Positions 15,931-24,068 of a DNA stretch of 35,446 nt are shown here, one piece after another. Position 1 is the stretch's first letter, and each line of letters begins with the position of its first letter. Below the pieces are notes generated by a model. It saw only the letters and a list, made by a program, of their open reading frames with translations. It was not told where the DNA came from and did no database searches. The DNA comes from Candidatus Thermochlorobacteriaceae bacterium. GTDB lineage: Bacteria > Bacteroidota > Chlorobiia > Chlorobiales > Thermochlorobacteraceae. The stretch spans positions 1 through 35,446 of the forward strand of contig JAJUFC010000023.1 of NCBI GenBank assembly GCA_029263855.1, read 5' to 3'. Position numbers and translations under genes: made by a program.

Positions 15931-15961
15931 TTGTAAGTAACCTGCTGTTTTCCTAATTTTG
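15931..15961 (+). promoter_or_regulatory. Promoter (TTG-N20-TAATTTTG) for the T9SS kelch-like gene
   Basis: TTG at 15931-15933 and TAATTTTG at 15954-15961 with exactly 20 nt between match the Bacteroidota consensus. The transcript would have a leader of about 70 nt. Confidence 0.7.
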
Positions 15962-16031
15962 TTCATAGTTCATGTTGCTTTGTTCTTTCTTTGACGCACA
16001 TTTCAAAGTATTTCACCTTTTAAGAACATTT

Positions 16032-16037
16032 GGAGGT
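16032..16037 (+). promoter_or_regulatory. Strong Shine-Dalgarno site deciding the start at 16042
   Basis: GGAGGT lies 4 nt before ATG 16042. It is the only near-perfect Shine-Dalgarno sequence found before a gene in this window, and it argues against the upstream TTG at 16030, which would lie inside or before it. Confidence 0.75.
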
Positions 16038-16041
16038 AACT

Positions 16042-17511
16042 ATGACAAAGTCACTTTTCCTTTCGCTTCTGCTCTCCACCTTTCTCCTCGCGCTTCCCAT
16101 TTACGCCCAAGTTGATTTAACGCCGGGCGGCACGTTCCAAGTAACGAATGACGCACCTTTTGCACACAAAGGGGCTTCGCTTGCTCGCCTTCCTGATGGG
16201 CGTTTAGCCATCATTGGCGGACACGGAACAGGATTCGTTTCGCTGGATAAGATTCAACTGTATCAAAATGGAAACTTCTCTTCCATCACGCTTCCTTATC
16301 CTGCTGATGCCTCTGGCATTGCGCGCTTGAATGACGGTCGCATTTTGATTTTTGGTGGCAGTTCGGATCTCGGCATTCCTGCTTATAGCAATGCGTGCAT
16401 TTTCAATCCATCAACAACCCAAGTAGTCAGCACTGGGAGCACGAACCTGTTTAGAGCCGCAAGCGGCGCAGGCACATTGCTTGACGGGCGCGTGCTGGTT
16501 GCGGGTGCATGGTGGGTTCATAACAATGCGCACACACAAGCGGAAATTTACAATCACTCGTCAGGTTCATTTAGTTTGACAGGGACGCTGAACAGTCCTC
16601 GTTCCAACCCGCTCGTTATCCCTACGTCGGATTCAGATGCTGTTATTATCGCTGGCACTGAGCCCACAGGTTCATCATCGCTATTTCCGATTGAGCGTTA
16701 CAATCGCGTTACGGGCGTTTTCTCAGTCGAGCGCAATTTTCTAATCTCTGCCAACGACTCGAATTGGATAGCCCTCAGCGACATTAAACGCCCAATCGAC
16801 GAATTTCGTCTGAACGATGGTCGTTATCTTTTATTCGCGACCCGAGATAGCAATCAAGTGGTGAACTATGCGTTGGTGGCTTTTCATCCAGCCTCGCTTG
16901 TGGCAGAACGGCTTAACGTTACGCCGCAGCTTCCAAACTCGTTGGAAGTTTCGTTTGTGAACGGCGTATATGACGCGACGCGTCAAAATTTATACTTGCT
17001 CGCCGCCGTTCAACCCGACCACCGTAATCTCCGGCTTTACACAGTTCATCTTCCAACGCTTCAACGCAACAATCCCACAGGCTCATTCAACTACGAAAAT
17101 TATCCCTACAATGCCTGTTTTGGACTTTTGCCAAACGGCAACTTGCTTTTAAGCGGCGGTTCGACAGATGGCTCTAATTTTAGCCCGACGGCACGCACCG
17201 TGTTAATTACTCCGAACGTGCTTTCGGCTTCGGAACGGCTTTCTCCGATAACTTTTGCACTTCATCAAAATTATCCGAATCCATTTAACCCAACAACGGT
17301 TATCCGCTATCAACTTCCAACTGCCACTCCTGTTCGCTTAGAAGTCTTTGATGTGTTGGGCAGAAATGTATCTTCGCTTGTCAATGCACGCCAATCTGCG
17401 GGCGATTATAGCGTTTCGTTCAATGCGGCGAATCTTTCCAGCGGCGTTTATTTCTACCGATTGCAAGCGGGCGACTTCGTTCAAACGCGGAAGATGGTTT
17501 TGATGAAATAG
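16042..17511 (+). CDS. Secreted kelch-like beta-propeller protein with T9SS sorting domain
   Basis: The protein is 489 aa from ATG 16042. A signal peptide (MTKSLFLSLLLSTFLLALPIYA) is followed by kelch/galactose-oxidase-like repeats: GRLAIIGGHG, GRILIFGGSS, GRVLVAGAWW and, late in the protein, GNLLLSGGS. The last 80 residues are a type A type IX secretion sorting domain: LHQNYPNPFNPTTVIRYQLP, FDVLGRNVSSL, SSGVYFYRLQAG and KMVLMK. The protein is therefore predicted to cross the outer membrane by T9SS and be released or anchored at the surface. Ligand unknown. It has its own promoter, a strong ribosome site and its own terminator, so it is a single-gene unit. Confidence 0.9.
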   Translation: MTKSLFLSLLLSTFLLALPIYAQVDLTPGGTFQVTNDAPFAHKGASLARLPDGRLAIIGGHGTGFVSLDKIQLYQNGNFSSITLPYPADASGIARLNDGRILIFGGSSDLGIPAYSNACIFNPSTTQVVSTGSTNLFRAASGAGTLLDGRVLVAGAWWVHNNAHTQAEIYNHSSGSFSLTGTLNSPRSNPLVIPTSDSDAVIIAGTEPTGSSSLFPIERYNRVTGVFSVERNFLISANDSNWIALSDIKRPIDEFRLNDGRYLLFATRDSNQVVNYALVAFHPASLVAERLNVTPQLPNSLEVSFVNGVYDATRQNLYLLAAVQPDHRNLRLYTVHLPTLQRNNPTGSFNYENYPYNACFGLLPNGNLLLSGGSTDGSNFSPTARTVLITPNVLSASERLSPITFALHQNYPNPFNPTTVIRYQLPTATPVRLEVFDVLGRNVSSLVNARQSAGDYSVSFNAANLSSGVYFYRLQAGDFVQTRKMVLMK

Positions 17512-17534
17512 CCGCGTCAGTGTCGTGAGAATGG

Positions 17535-17560
17535 AGGACGAGTTTATGCTCGTCCTTTTC
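17535..17560 (+). terminator. Intrinsic terminator after the T9SS kelch-like gene
   Basis: AGGACGAG (17535-17542) pairs with CTCGTCCT (17549-17556) across a 6-nt loop, followed by a T-rich run. Confidence 0.85.
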
Positions 17561-17585
17561 GTTTTTGTGGTTTCGGCATTTATAG

Positions 17586-17616
17586 TTGAATCCCCTTTTT
17601 TCTTTTGCTATCTTGC
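17586..17616 (+). promoter_or_regulatory. Candidate mdh promoter (TTG-N20-TATCTTGC)
   Basis: TTG at 17586-17588 is followed after 20 nt by TATCTTGC, an imperfect match to TAnnTTTG. Spacing is right; the -7 box is weak. Confidence 0.4.
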
Positions 17617-17652
17617 TTCACCTTCCATCGTGAAGTTATCTGCTTTTAGTAA

Positions 17653-18624
<972 letters not shown>

Positions 18625-18665
18625 GCAGGCTCGGCAGATTTTTAATTTTTTGAGATAATCCTTTG

Positions 18666-18692
18666 AGGCGGAGCGAATAGGTTCCGCCTTTT
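18666..18692 (+). terminator. Intrinsic terminator after mdh
   Basis: AGGCGGAGC (18666-18674) pairs with GTTCCGCCT (18681-18689) with one G-U pair and a 6-nt loop, followed by T residues. Confidence 0.85.
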
Positions 18693-18725
18693 TTACAACA
18701 ACTTTGCGAAAGTTCTAACGTGCAC

Positions 18726-18756
18726 TTGTATTTTTCGCATAAAACCCCTACATTTG
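18726..18756 (+). promoter_or_regulatory. rplM promoter (TTG-N20-TACATTTG)
   Basis: TTG at 18726-18728 and TACATTTG at 18749-18756, 20 nt apart. The following GCGGCTCTTTTT is shared with the prs promoter. It sits 33 bp before ATG 18790, so the leader is short (about 25 nt) and leaves no room for a structured rplM leader. Confidence 0.75.
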
Positions 18757-18789
18757 CGGCTCTTTTTGCAAGTTGATAACTGACAAACA

Positions 18790-19242
18790 ATGAAAATCGA
18801 CACTTTAAGTTTCCGCACCTATTCAGCAAAGCCGGGCGAAGTTGAACAAAAATGGGTTATTGCCGACGCTGAAGGCAAAACGCTGGGTCGCTTTGCCGCC
18901 GAAGTCGCCAAAGTTTTGCGTGGAAAAACGAAACCAGAGTTCACGCCGCATACTGATACTGGCGACTTTGTGATTGTGATTAACGCCTCTAAAATTCGTG
19001 TTACGGGCGGCAAGTTTCAAAAGAAAGAATACTATCACAACACGCAATACCCCGGCGGCGCGCGCTTTGAAAAATACCGCGATGTGCTTTCCAAAAAGCC
19101 AGAGCGCATTATCGAAAATGCGGTTAAGGGAATGTTGCCGAAAAATTCACTCGGACGACAACTCTTCCGCAAGCTGAAAGTGTATGCGAATGCCGAACAT
19201 CCGCATGCCGCTCAAAATCCTGTTGAACTCAAATTGAACTAA
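18790..19242 (+). CDS. rplM: 50S ribosomal protein L13
   Basis: The 150-aa protein begins [15 protein letters not shown] and contains [39 protein letters not shown] and [22 protein letters not shown], all hallmarks of L13, an early-assembly 23S rRNA binding protein. It is the first gene of the rplM-rpsI-rpsB-tsf-pyrH cluster and lies 12 bp before rpsI. Confidence 0.98.
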   Translation: MKIDTLSFRTYSAKPGEVEQKWVIADAEGKTLGRFAAEVAKVLRGKTKPEFTPHTDTGDFVIVINASKIRVTGGKFQKKEYYHNTQYPGGARFEKYRDVLSKKPERIIENAVKGMLPKNSLGRQLFRKLKVYANAEHPHAAQNPVELKLN

Positions 19243-19254
19243 TAGACTTCAAGC

Positions 19255-19644
19255 ATGGCAGAACTTCTTAACGCAACGGGTCGCCGTAAAACTTCGGTCG
19301 CTCGTGCTTTCTTAAAACCGGGTAGCGGAAAAATTACAATTAACGGCCGCTCGTTAGAGAATTACTTTCCGATTCAACTCCAACGCGACAACGCCATCAA
19401 AGCCCTTACTGCGACGGATAATCTGGGCAAATTTGATGTTCAAGTCAATGTTCATGGTGGAGGCACAACGGGACAATCTGGTGCGGTTCGTCTAGCGATT
19501 GCTCGCGCAATCGTTGAATACGATGAAAACACCCGCGCCGCACTTCGCAAAGAAGACCTCCTGACGCGCGACCCGCGCATGGTTGAGCGCAAGAAATTCG
19601 GTCGCCGTAAAGCGCGCCGTCGTTTCCAATTCTCGAAACGCTAA
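19255..19644 (+). CDS. rpsI: 30S ribosomal protein S9
   Basis: The 129-aa protein has NATGRRKTSVARAFL at the start, HGGGTTGQSGAVRLAIARA in the middle and the C-terminal KARRRFQFSKR tail whose last Arg reaches the P-site tRNA. Length is normal. It is co-transcribed with rplM. Confidence 0.98.
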   Translation: MAELLNATGRRKTSVARAFLKPGSGKITINGRSLENYFPIQLQRDNAIKALTATDNLGKFDVQVNVHGGGTTGQSGAVRLAIARAIVEYDENTRAALRKEDLLTRDPRMVERKKFGRRKARRRFQFSKR

Positions 19645-19678
19645 TTTTTGTATTTATTATATCGCATCTAATCACACA

Positions 19679-19765
19679 TATCGCATTGCACTTGTCCTTC
19701 GGCTGGTGCACCGCACGGAGAGAGTGTCTCACAGGGGCTATGAGATTCTCCGTGCGAATGCGATA
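19679..19765 (+). ncRNA. Candidate structured rpsB leader RNA (three-way junction)
   Basis: The 148-bp gap between rpsI and rpsB folds strongly. The outer stem is TATCGCATT (19679-19687) with AATGCGATA (19757-19765), 9 bp. Hairpin 1 is GCAC (19688-19691) with GTGC (19706-19709), capped near a C-UUCG-G sequence (19697-19702). Hairpin 2 is CGCACGGAGA (19712-19721) with TCTCCGTGCG (19747-19756), 10 perfect pairs. Beyond a GAGTG bulge, hairpin 2 continues with TCTCA (19727-19731) and TGAGA (19741-19745) around a 9-nt loop. Helices stack with only two unpaired junction bases (19710-19711). A second ATCGCAT at 19661-19667 could compete for the 3' arm. It ends 27 nt before the rpsB ATG. Autoregulation by S2 is known for rpsB in other bacteria; that this is such a site is inference. 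Confidence 0.6.
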
Positions 19766-19792
19766 GCGGTCTAACTCAAACCACTTACACAC

Positions 19793-20521
19793 ATGTCTAC
19801 TCGCCTTCAAATTGAAGACCTGCTCAAAGCAGGCTCGCACTTCGGACACCTGACGCGACGCTGGAGTCCAAAAATGAAGCCGTATATCTTTATGGAGAAA
19901 AACGGCATTCATATCATCGACCTCAAAAAAACCGTTGCGATGGCGGAAGATGCCTTGAACGCGGTTGAGGCGATTGCATCAACAGGAAAAGAAATTTTGT
20001 TCGTTGGCACGAAAAAGCAAGCGAAAGCCATCATCGCCGAACAAGCTACGCGCTGTGGCATGCCATTTGTGGCAGAGCGTTGGCTCGGCGGTATGCTCAC
20101 GAACTTTTCCACGATTCGCCAAAGCGTTCGACGCCTCAACTCGATTGAACGCATGGAAAACGACGGCACTTTCGACATTATCACGAAAAAAGAACGCTTG
20201 ATGCTCACGCGCGAAAAAGAAAAACTCGTCAAAATTTTAGGCGGAGTTTCGGAAATGACGCGCCTCCCTGCCGCGCTCTTCGTGGTTGATGTCAAAAAAG
20301 AACACATTGCGATTAAAGAAGCCACATTGCTTGGGATTCCGATTTTCGCGATTGTCGATACGAACTGCGACCCGGACAATATCACGCACATCATTCCGGC
20401 AAACGACGACTCCATTCGCTCGATTGAACTGATTACAGCGGCATTTGCAGATGCAATTATCAATGCGACAACGGCTCAAAAGGAAGAAGACGCTGTCGAA
20501 GAAGCCACAGAAAAAGAGTAA
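19793..20521 (+). CDS. rpsB: 30S ribosomal protein S2
   Basis: The 242-aa protein begins [19 protein letters not shown] and has [58 protein letters not shown], and [25 protein letters not shown] (quoted as separate conserved blocks), diagnostic for S2. An acidic tail ([12 protein letters not shown]) ends the protein. It is followed by tsf, the near-universal bacterial order. A structured RNA element directly precedes it. Confidence 0.98.
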   Translation: MSTRLQIEDLLKAGSHFGHLTRRWSPKMKPYIFMEKNGIHIIDLKKTVAMAEDALNAVEAIASTGKEILFVGTKKQAKAIIAEQATRCGMPFVAERWLGGMLTNFSTIRQSVRRLNSIERMENDGTFDIITKKERLMLTREKEKLVKILGGVSEMTRLPAALFVVDVKKEHIAIKEATLLGIPIFAIVDTNCDPDNITHIIPANDDSIRSIELITAAFADAIINATTAQKEEDAVEEATEKE

Positions 20522-20536
20522 TAAACCATAACCTGA

Positions 20537-20560
20537 TGAGGCGTTTTAGAGACTGCCTCA
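20537..20560 (+). other. Hairpin between rpsB and tsf
   Basis: TGAGGC (20537-20542) pairs with GCCTCA (20555-20560) around a 12-nt loop. There is no U-tract, so it is more likely an mRNA processing or stability element than a terminator. Confidence 0.4.
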
Positions 20561-20593
20561 ATTTGGAATACTCAAAACTCCATATTCAAAACA

Positions 20594-21445
20594 ATGGCAG
20601 AAATTTCAGCAAAGTTAGTCAAGGAACTCCGCGATAAAACCAACGTGGGCATGGCGGATTGCAAAAAAGCCCTCGAGCAATCGGACGGCAACATCGAAAA
20701 AGCCATCGAGTATCTTCGTAAGCAAGGCGCAGCAGCGGCGGCAAAACGTGCCGACCGTGAAGCGAAAGAAGGCGCAATCGTTATCGTTTCAACACCTGAT
20801 AACAAACTCGCCGTTATGGTTGAAGTCAACTGCGAAACAGACTTCGTCGCTCGAAATGAAGGCTTCTTAAATTTTGCCAATGCGATTGCTCAACTCGCAC
20901 TTCAAACCAAATCTTCCACGCTTGAAGCCCTTTTAAGCGCGAAACTTGGAAGCGAGTTCGATAATCTTCCCGTTTCACAAGCCGTTGAAATGATGACGGG
21001 GCGACTGGGCGAAAAAATCGCTGTTAGCCGCCTATCGCTGATTGAATCAACCGACGGCGTTGTTGTCTCTTACATTCACCCCGGCGCGAAACTCGCGTCG
21101 CTCGTGCATTTAACGGGCGTTAATGGAAACATCGGCACGATTGGCAAAGACATCGCGATGCAAGTTGCCGCCGCCGCTCCGATTGCATTGACGCGCGCCG
21201 AAGTTCCAAAAGAAAAAATTGAAAAAGAAGCCGAAATTTTGCGTGAACAAGCCCAAAACGAAGGCAAACCCGCGCAAGTCGTTGAGCGCATCGTGAACGG
21301 TCGGCTTGAAAAGTATTACCAAGAAGTCGTCTTACTTGACCAGCCGTTTATCAAAGACGGCGGCAAGAGCGTTGCCGAACTTCTCAAAGAAGCAGGCTCT
21401 GTGGAAGTGAAAGGCTTTGCGCGATTCCAACTCGGTGAGAAGTAA
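20594..21445 (+). CDS. tsf: Translation elongation factor Ts
   Basis: The 283-aa protein begins MAEISAKLVKELRDKT and has TNVGMADCKKAL (the N-terminal UBA-like domain), VEVNCETDFVARNEGF (the first core-domain block containing the TDFV motif that inserts into EF-Tu) and LLDQPFIKD near the end. EF-Ts recycles EF-Tu from GDP to GTP form. Length and order after rpsB are normal. Confidence 0.98.
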   Translation: MAEISAKLVKELRDKTNVGMADCKKALEQSDGNIEKAIEYLRKQGAAAAAKRADREAKEGAIVIVSTPDNKLAVMVEVNCETDFVARNEGFLNFANAIAQLALQTKSSTLEALLSAKLGSEFDNLPVSQAVEMMTGRLGEKIAVSRLSLIESTDGVVVSYIHPGAKLASLVHLTGVNGNIGTIGKDIAMQVAAAAPIALTRAEVPKEKIEKEAEILREQAQNEGKPAQVVERIVNGRLEKYYQEVVLLDQPFIKDGGKSVAELLKEAGSVEVKGFARFQLGEK

Positions 21446-21452
21446 AACTCTG

Positions 21453-21482
21453 AAAGTCTCGCAGATTGCGAGACTTTTTTTT
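21453..21482 (+). terminator. Strong intrinsic terminator between tsf and pyrH
   Basis: AAAGTCTCGCA (21453-21463) pairs perfectly with TGCGAGACTTT (21467-21477) around GAT, and is followed by further T residues. It lies within the 61-bp gap before pyrH. Confidence 0.9.
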
Positions 21483-21506
21483 GCCTAATCGTCATCATTC
21501 ACATTC

Positions 21507-22244
21507 ATGTCATCGCTCAAATACAAACGCATTTTGCTCAAACTCAGCGGCGAATCGCTCATGGGCGCACAGGGCTACGGAATTGATAACACCGTTTTAG
21601 ACCAATTCGCCGAAGAAATCAAATCCATTCATCAACTCGGCGTTCAAGTCGGAATCGTGATTGGTGGGGGGAACATTTTTCGCGGCGTTTCAAAGGCGGC
21701 AGAAAATATGGATAGGGTTCAAGCCGACCATATGGGCATGCTCGCAACGGTGATTAACTCTCTTGCGATGCAAGATGCGTTGGAGCGACATCAAATCTTC
21801 ACCCGACTTCTGACGGCAATCAAGATGGAGCAAATCGCCGAGCCGTTCATTCGCCGCCGCGCCATTCGCCACTTGGAAAAAGAGCGCGTCGTGATTTTCG
21901 GCGCGGGCACGGGCAATCCCTACTTCACCACCGATACCGCCGCCGCCCTGCGCGCCGTAGAAATCGAAGCCGACGTTATCATCAAAGGCACGCGCGTCGA
22001 AGGCGTTTATGATTCCGACCCCGAAAAAAATCCGACCGCCAACTTCTTCCCGCATATTTCTTATCTCGACGTGCTCAAAAAGGGATTGCGCGTGATGGAT
22101 TTAACCGCCATCACGCTCTGCCAAGAAAATACGCTCCCCATCGTCGTGATGAATATGAACACGAAAGGCAACTTGCTTCGTCTCTGTCAAGGCGAACCCG
22201 TCGGAACGCTCGTTAGCGAAGCAATTAGCGATTATTCAGGTTGA
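21507..22244 (+). CDS. pyrH: UMP kinase
   Basis: The 245-aa protein has [67 protein letters not shown] and [13 protein letters not shown], diagnostic of the bacterial amino acid kinase-fold UMP kinase, which makes UDP. It keeps its usual place after tsf, but a strong terminator lies between them. frr, which commonly follows, is absent: a small opposite-strand gene overlaps the pyrH stop by 13 bp instead. Confidence 0.97.
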   Translation: MSSLKYKRILLKLSGESLMGAQGYGIDNTVLDQFAEEIKSIHQLGVQVGIVIGGGNIFRGVSKAAENMDRVQADHMGMLATVINSLAMQDALERHQIFTRLLTAIKMEQIAEPFIRRRAIRHLEKERVVIFGAGTGNPYFTTDTAAALRAVEIEADVIIKGTRVEGVYDSDPEKNPTANFFPHISYLDVLKKGLRVMDLTAITLCQENTLPIVVMNMNTKGNLLRLCQGEPVGTLVSEAISDYSG

Positions 22245-22423
22245 AGGGTGAAGATAAACAGGACAACTCCGACGACCGCTAACGCTGAACCCGCTATCGA
22301 AATGAGCAAGTAGGTGAGTTTTTCAGCCCAATGTTCCCACTCAAGGTATTGACGATATTTGATGCTTGAGACAATCGCGCCGATGAGACCGCCAGCAACC
22401 AACACAACTGCGATAAACTTCAT
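22232..22423 (-). CDS. Small two-segment membrane protein
   Basis: ATG 22423 ([16 protein letters not shown]) gives 63 aa with two hydrophobic segments (residues 2-17 and about 38-60) separated by a charged stretch ([14 protein letters not shown]). The frame is open further upstream to 22645, but that part is antisense to the export protein and rejected. A TAACTTTG box at 22460-22453 on the minus strand, 29 nt before the start, supports real expression. Function unknown; the overlap with the pyrH 3' end (13 bp, convergent) is unusual. Confidence 0.6.
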   Translation of the reverse strand: MKFIAVVLVAGGLIGAIVSSIKYRQYLEWEHWAEKLTYLLISIAGSALAVVGVVLFIFTLQPE

Positions 22424-22430
22424 TTTTTGA

Positions 22431-24068
22431 ATGATTGGTTTGAATTCTGACGCAAAGTTACGCCAATTTCGCGCGATTGCGGCGATGATTTTTGCGACTT
22501 TCTTTTGCGCGGCTCTTTCAGCCCAAGAAATTGGACTTCCCTCCCCGACAAATGTTCCTGCCTCGCCTTCAAATTTGATGTTCGGCAATCCAAACGCCAC
22601 ATCGTCCCTTGCTAACGCCAACAAACTCGCGCTTCCGAACGCCATTCCGAAAAATTATGTCGTGGGCGCGGGCGACGTGCTCCTAATCGCGATTTTCTCT
22701 CAAACCTACACCACCTATCAACTGCCCGTTACGCCGAGCGGCACGCTGATTATTCCGCGCTTGAAAGAAATTTCGGTTCAAGGGCTGAGCATTGATAAAG
22801 TTCAAGAAGTTCTAACGCGCGAATTTGCCAAAGTCTATCGCTCCGCCGACGTTACCGTAACGCTCCTTTCGCTTCGCAATTTTTATGTTGATATCGTCGG
22901 CGAAGTTTCCGTGCCGACGCGCCTTTTGGTCAATGCCGCCACGCGCGTTTCCGACGTGATTTCGCAAAGCCCGATTTTGCAAAACGCCTCGCTCCGTCAA
23001 GTGCGGCTGAAACGCTTTAATCCCGATACCTTGCTCACGCTCGATGTGTTTCGCTACTACCGATTGCTCGATAACAGCGACAACCCTTACCTGCAAGAAA
23101 ACGACATCATTCAAGTCAGCAAACAAACCAAAAGCGTAACGATTTACGGCGAAGTGAAGTATCAAGGCAGTTACGAATATGTGGAGAGCGATTCGCTTTA
23201 CACGCTTTTCAAGCTGGCAGGCGGATTGCTCGAGAGCGCGATTCTGGATTCAGTTGATATTATCCGATACTTTCCAAACCAACTGAGCACATACACGTTT
23301 AGCGTCAATGTGCGCGGCTTTCCCCCTTCGTCAAACATTCCACTGCTCGATGGCGACCGCGTGCAAGTGCGCCGCATTCCGCTGTGGCGACCCGATGAAA
23401 CCGTTCTCGTTCAAGGGCGCGTCAAAGTGCCCGGCTACTACCGCATCGAAAAAGGCAGAACAAGACTGCGCGACGTGATTGAACGCGCAGGCGGCTTTCT
23501 TGAACTTGCTTCGCTTGAAGAAGCGACGCTGGTTCGCCCAAAAGCCATTCGTAAAGAAATCGACCTTTCCACCATCAAAGAAATTGACCTCGAAGACCCT
23601 GAATATCAATACGCCATTGCCCGAAAACGCGAAGAGCCGAAAGGTCGCCTTGCGGTCGATTTCAAAAAATTATTTCTCCAAAACGACGACTCGCAAAACA
23701 TCATTTTGGAAGAAGGCGACGTGATTACCATTCCGCTCTTCCGCAACTATGTGAATGTGATTGGGCGCGTGGCTCGTCCAGGCAATTTTGAATATGTTAA
23801 AGGCGAAGGCGTCAAATACTATATTCAAAAAGCAGGCGGCTTTACGGAACGCGCCCAACGCGGCGACATAAAAGTTTTGAAGCCCAATTCAGGCGACTTG
23901 CTCGATGCCGACGATGTCGATGAAATCGAGCCCAGCGACGTGATTCTCGTGCAAGAAAAGCCCAAAAGCCAATTCTGGACGCGCAGTTGGGAAATTTTTC
24001 GCGACGTCGTTGTCGTCGCCGGCAGCGTCGCCACGACCCTTTTGCTCATCAGAAACTTAACGCAATGA
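22431..24068 (+). CDS. Polysaccharide export outer-membrane protein with SLBB domains (Wza-like)
   Basis: The 545-aa protein from ATG 22431 has a basic n-region and hydrophobic core (LRQFRAIAAMIFATFFCAALSA) forming a signal peptide; ATG 22485 is an alternative start that would lose the basic residues. NYVVGAGDVLLIAIFSQTYT begins the Poly_export domain, with VTPSGTLIIPRL typical of it. Several SLBB blocks follow: VTIYGEVKYQGSYEYVES, VLVQGRVKVPGYYRIEKG and VNVIGRVARPGNFEYVKG. A C-terminal hydrophobic helix (FRDVVVVAGSVATTLLLIRN) may span the membrane. No lipobox Cys is present, unlike Escherichia coli Wza. It should form the outer-membrane channel for a surface polysaccharide. Its stop overlaps the next start as ATGA. 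Confidence 0.92.
   Translation: MIGLNSDAKLRQFRAIAAMIFATFFCAALSAQEIGLPSPTNVPASPSNLMFGNPNATSSLANANKLALPNAIPKNYVVGAGDVLLIAIFSQTYTTYQLPVTPSGTLIIPRLKEISVQGLSIDKVQEVLTREFAKVYRSADVTVTLLSLRNFYVDIVGEVSVPTRLLVNAATRVSDVISQSPILQNASLRQVRLKRFNPDTLLTLDVFRYYRLLDNSDNPYLQENDIIQVSKQTKSVTIYGEVKYQGSYEYVESDSLYTLFKLAGGLLESAILDSVDIIRYFPNQLSTYTFSVNVRGFPPSSNIPLLDGDRVQVRRIPLWRPDETVLVQGRVKVPGYYRIEKGRTRLRDVIERAGGFLELASLEEATLVRPKAIRKEIDLSTIKEIDLEDPEYQYAIARKREEPKGRLAVDFKKLFLQNDDSQNIILEEGDVITIPLFRNYVNVIGRVARPGNFEYVKGEGVKYYIQKAGGFTERAQRGDIKVLKPNSGDLLDADDVDEIEPSDVILVQEKPKSQFWTRSWEIFRDVVVVAGSVATTLLLIRNLTQ
22453..22460 (-). promoter_or_regulatory. -7 box for the small membrane protein
   Basis: TAACTTTG on the minus strand matches TAnnTTTG exactly and is followed by CG, as at other promoters here. 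No TTG is seen at the right distance upstream. Confidence 0.4.

Noticed and set aside
19679-19765. tRNA or hammerhead ribozyme in the rpsI-rpsB gap
   Set aside because: It has no T-loop, anticodon arm or CCA-type acceptor pattern, and no CUGAUGA or GAAA hammerhead core. The three-way junction alone is not enough.
22424-22645. N-terminal extension of the small membrane protein to a 137-aa frame
   Set aside because: It is antisense to the signal peptide and N-terminus of the SLBB export protein; the membrane-protein-like part begins at ATG 22423, just after a TAACTTTG box.
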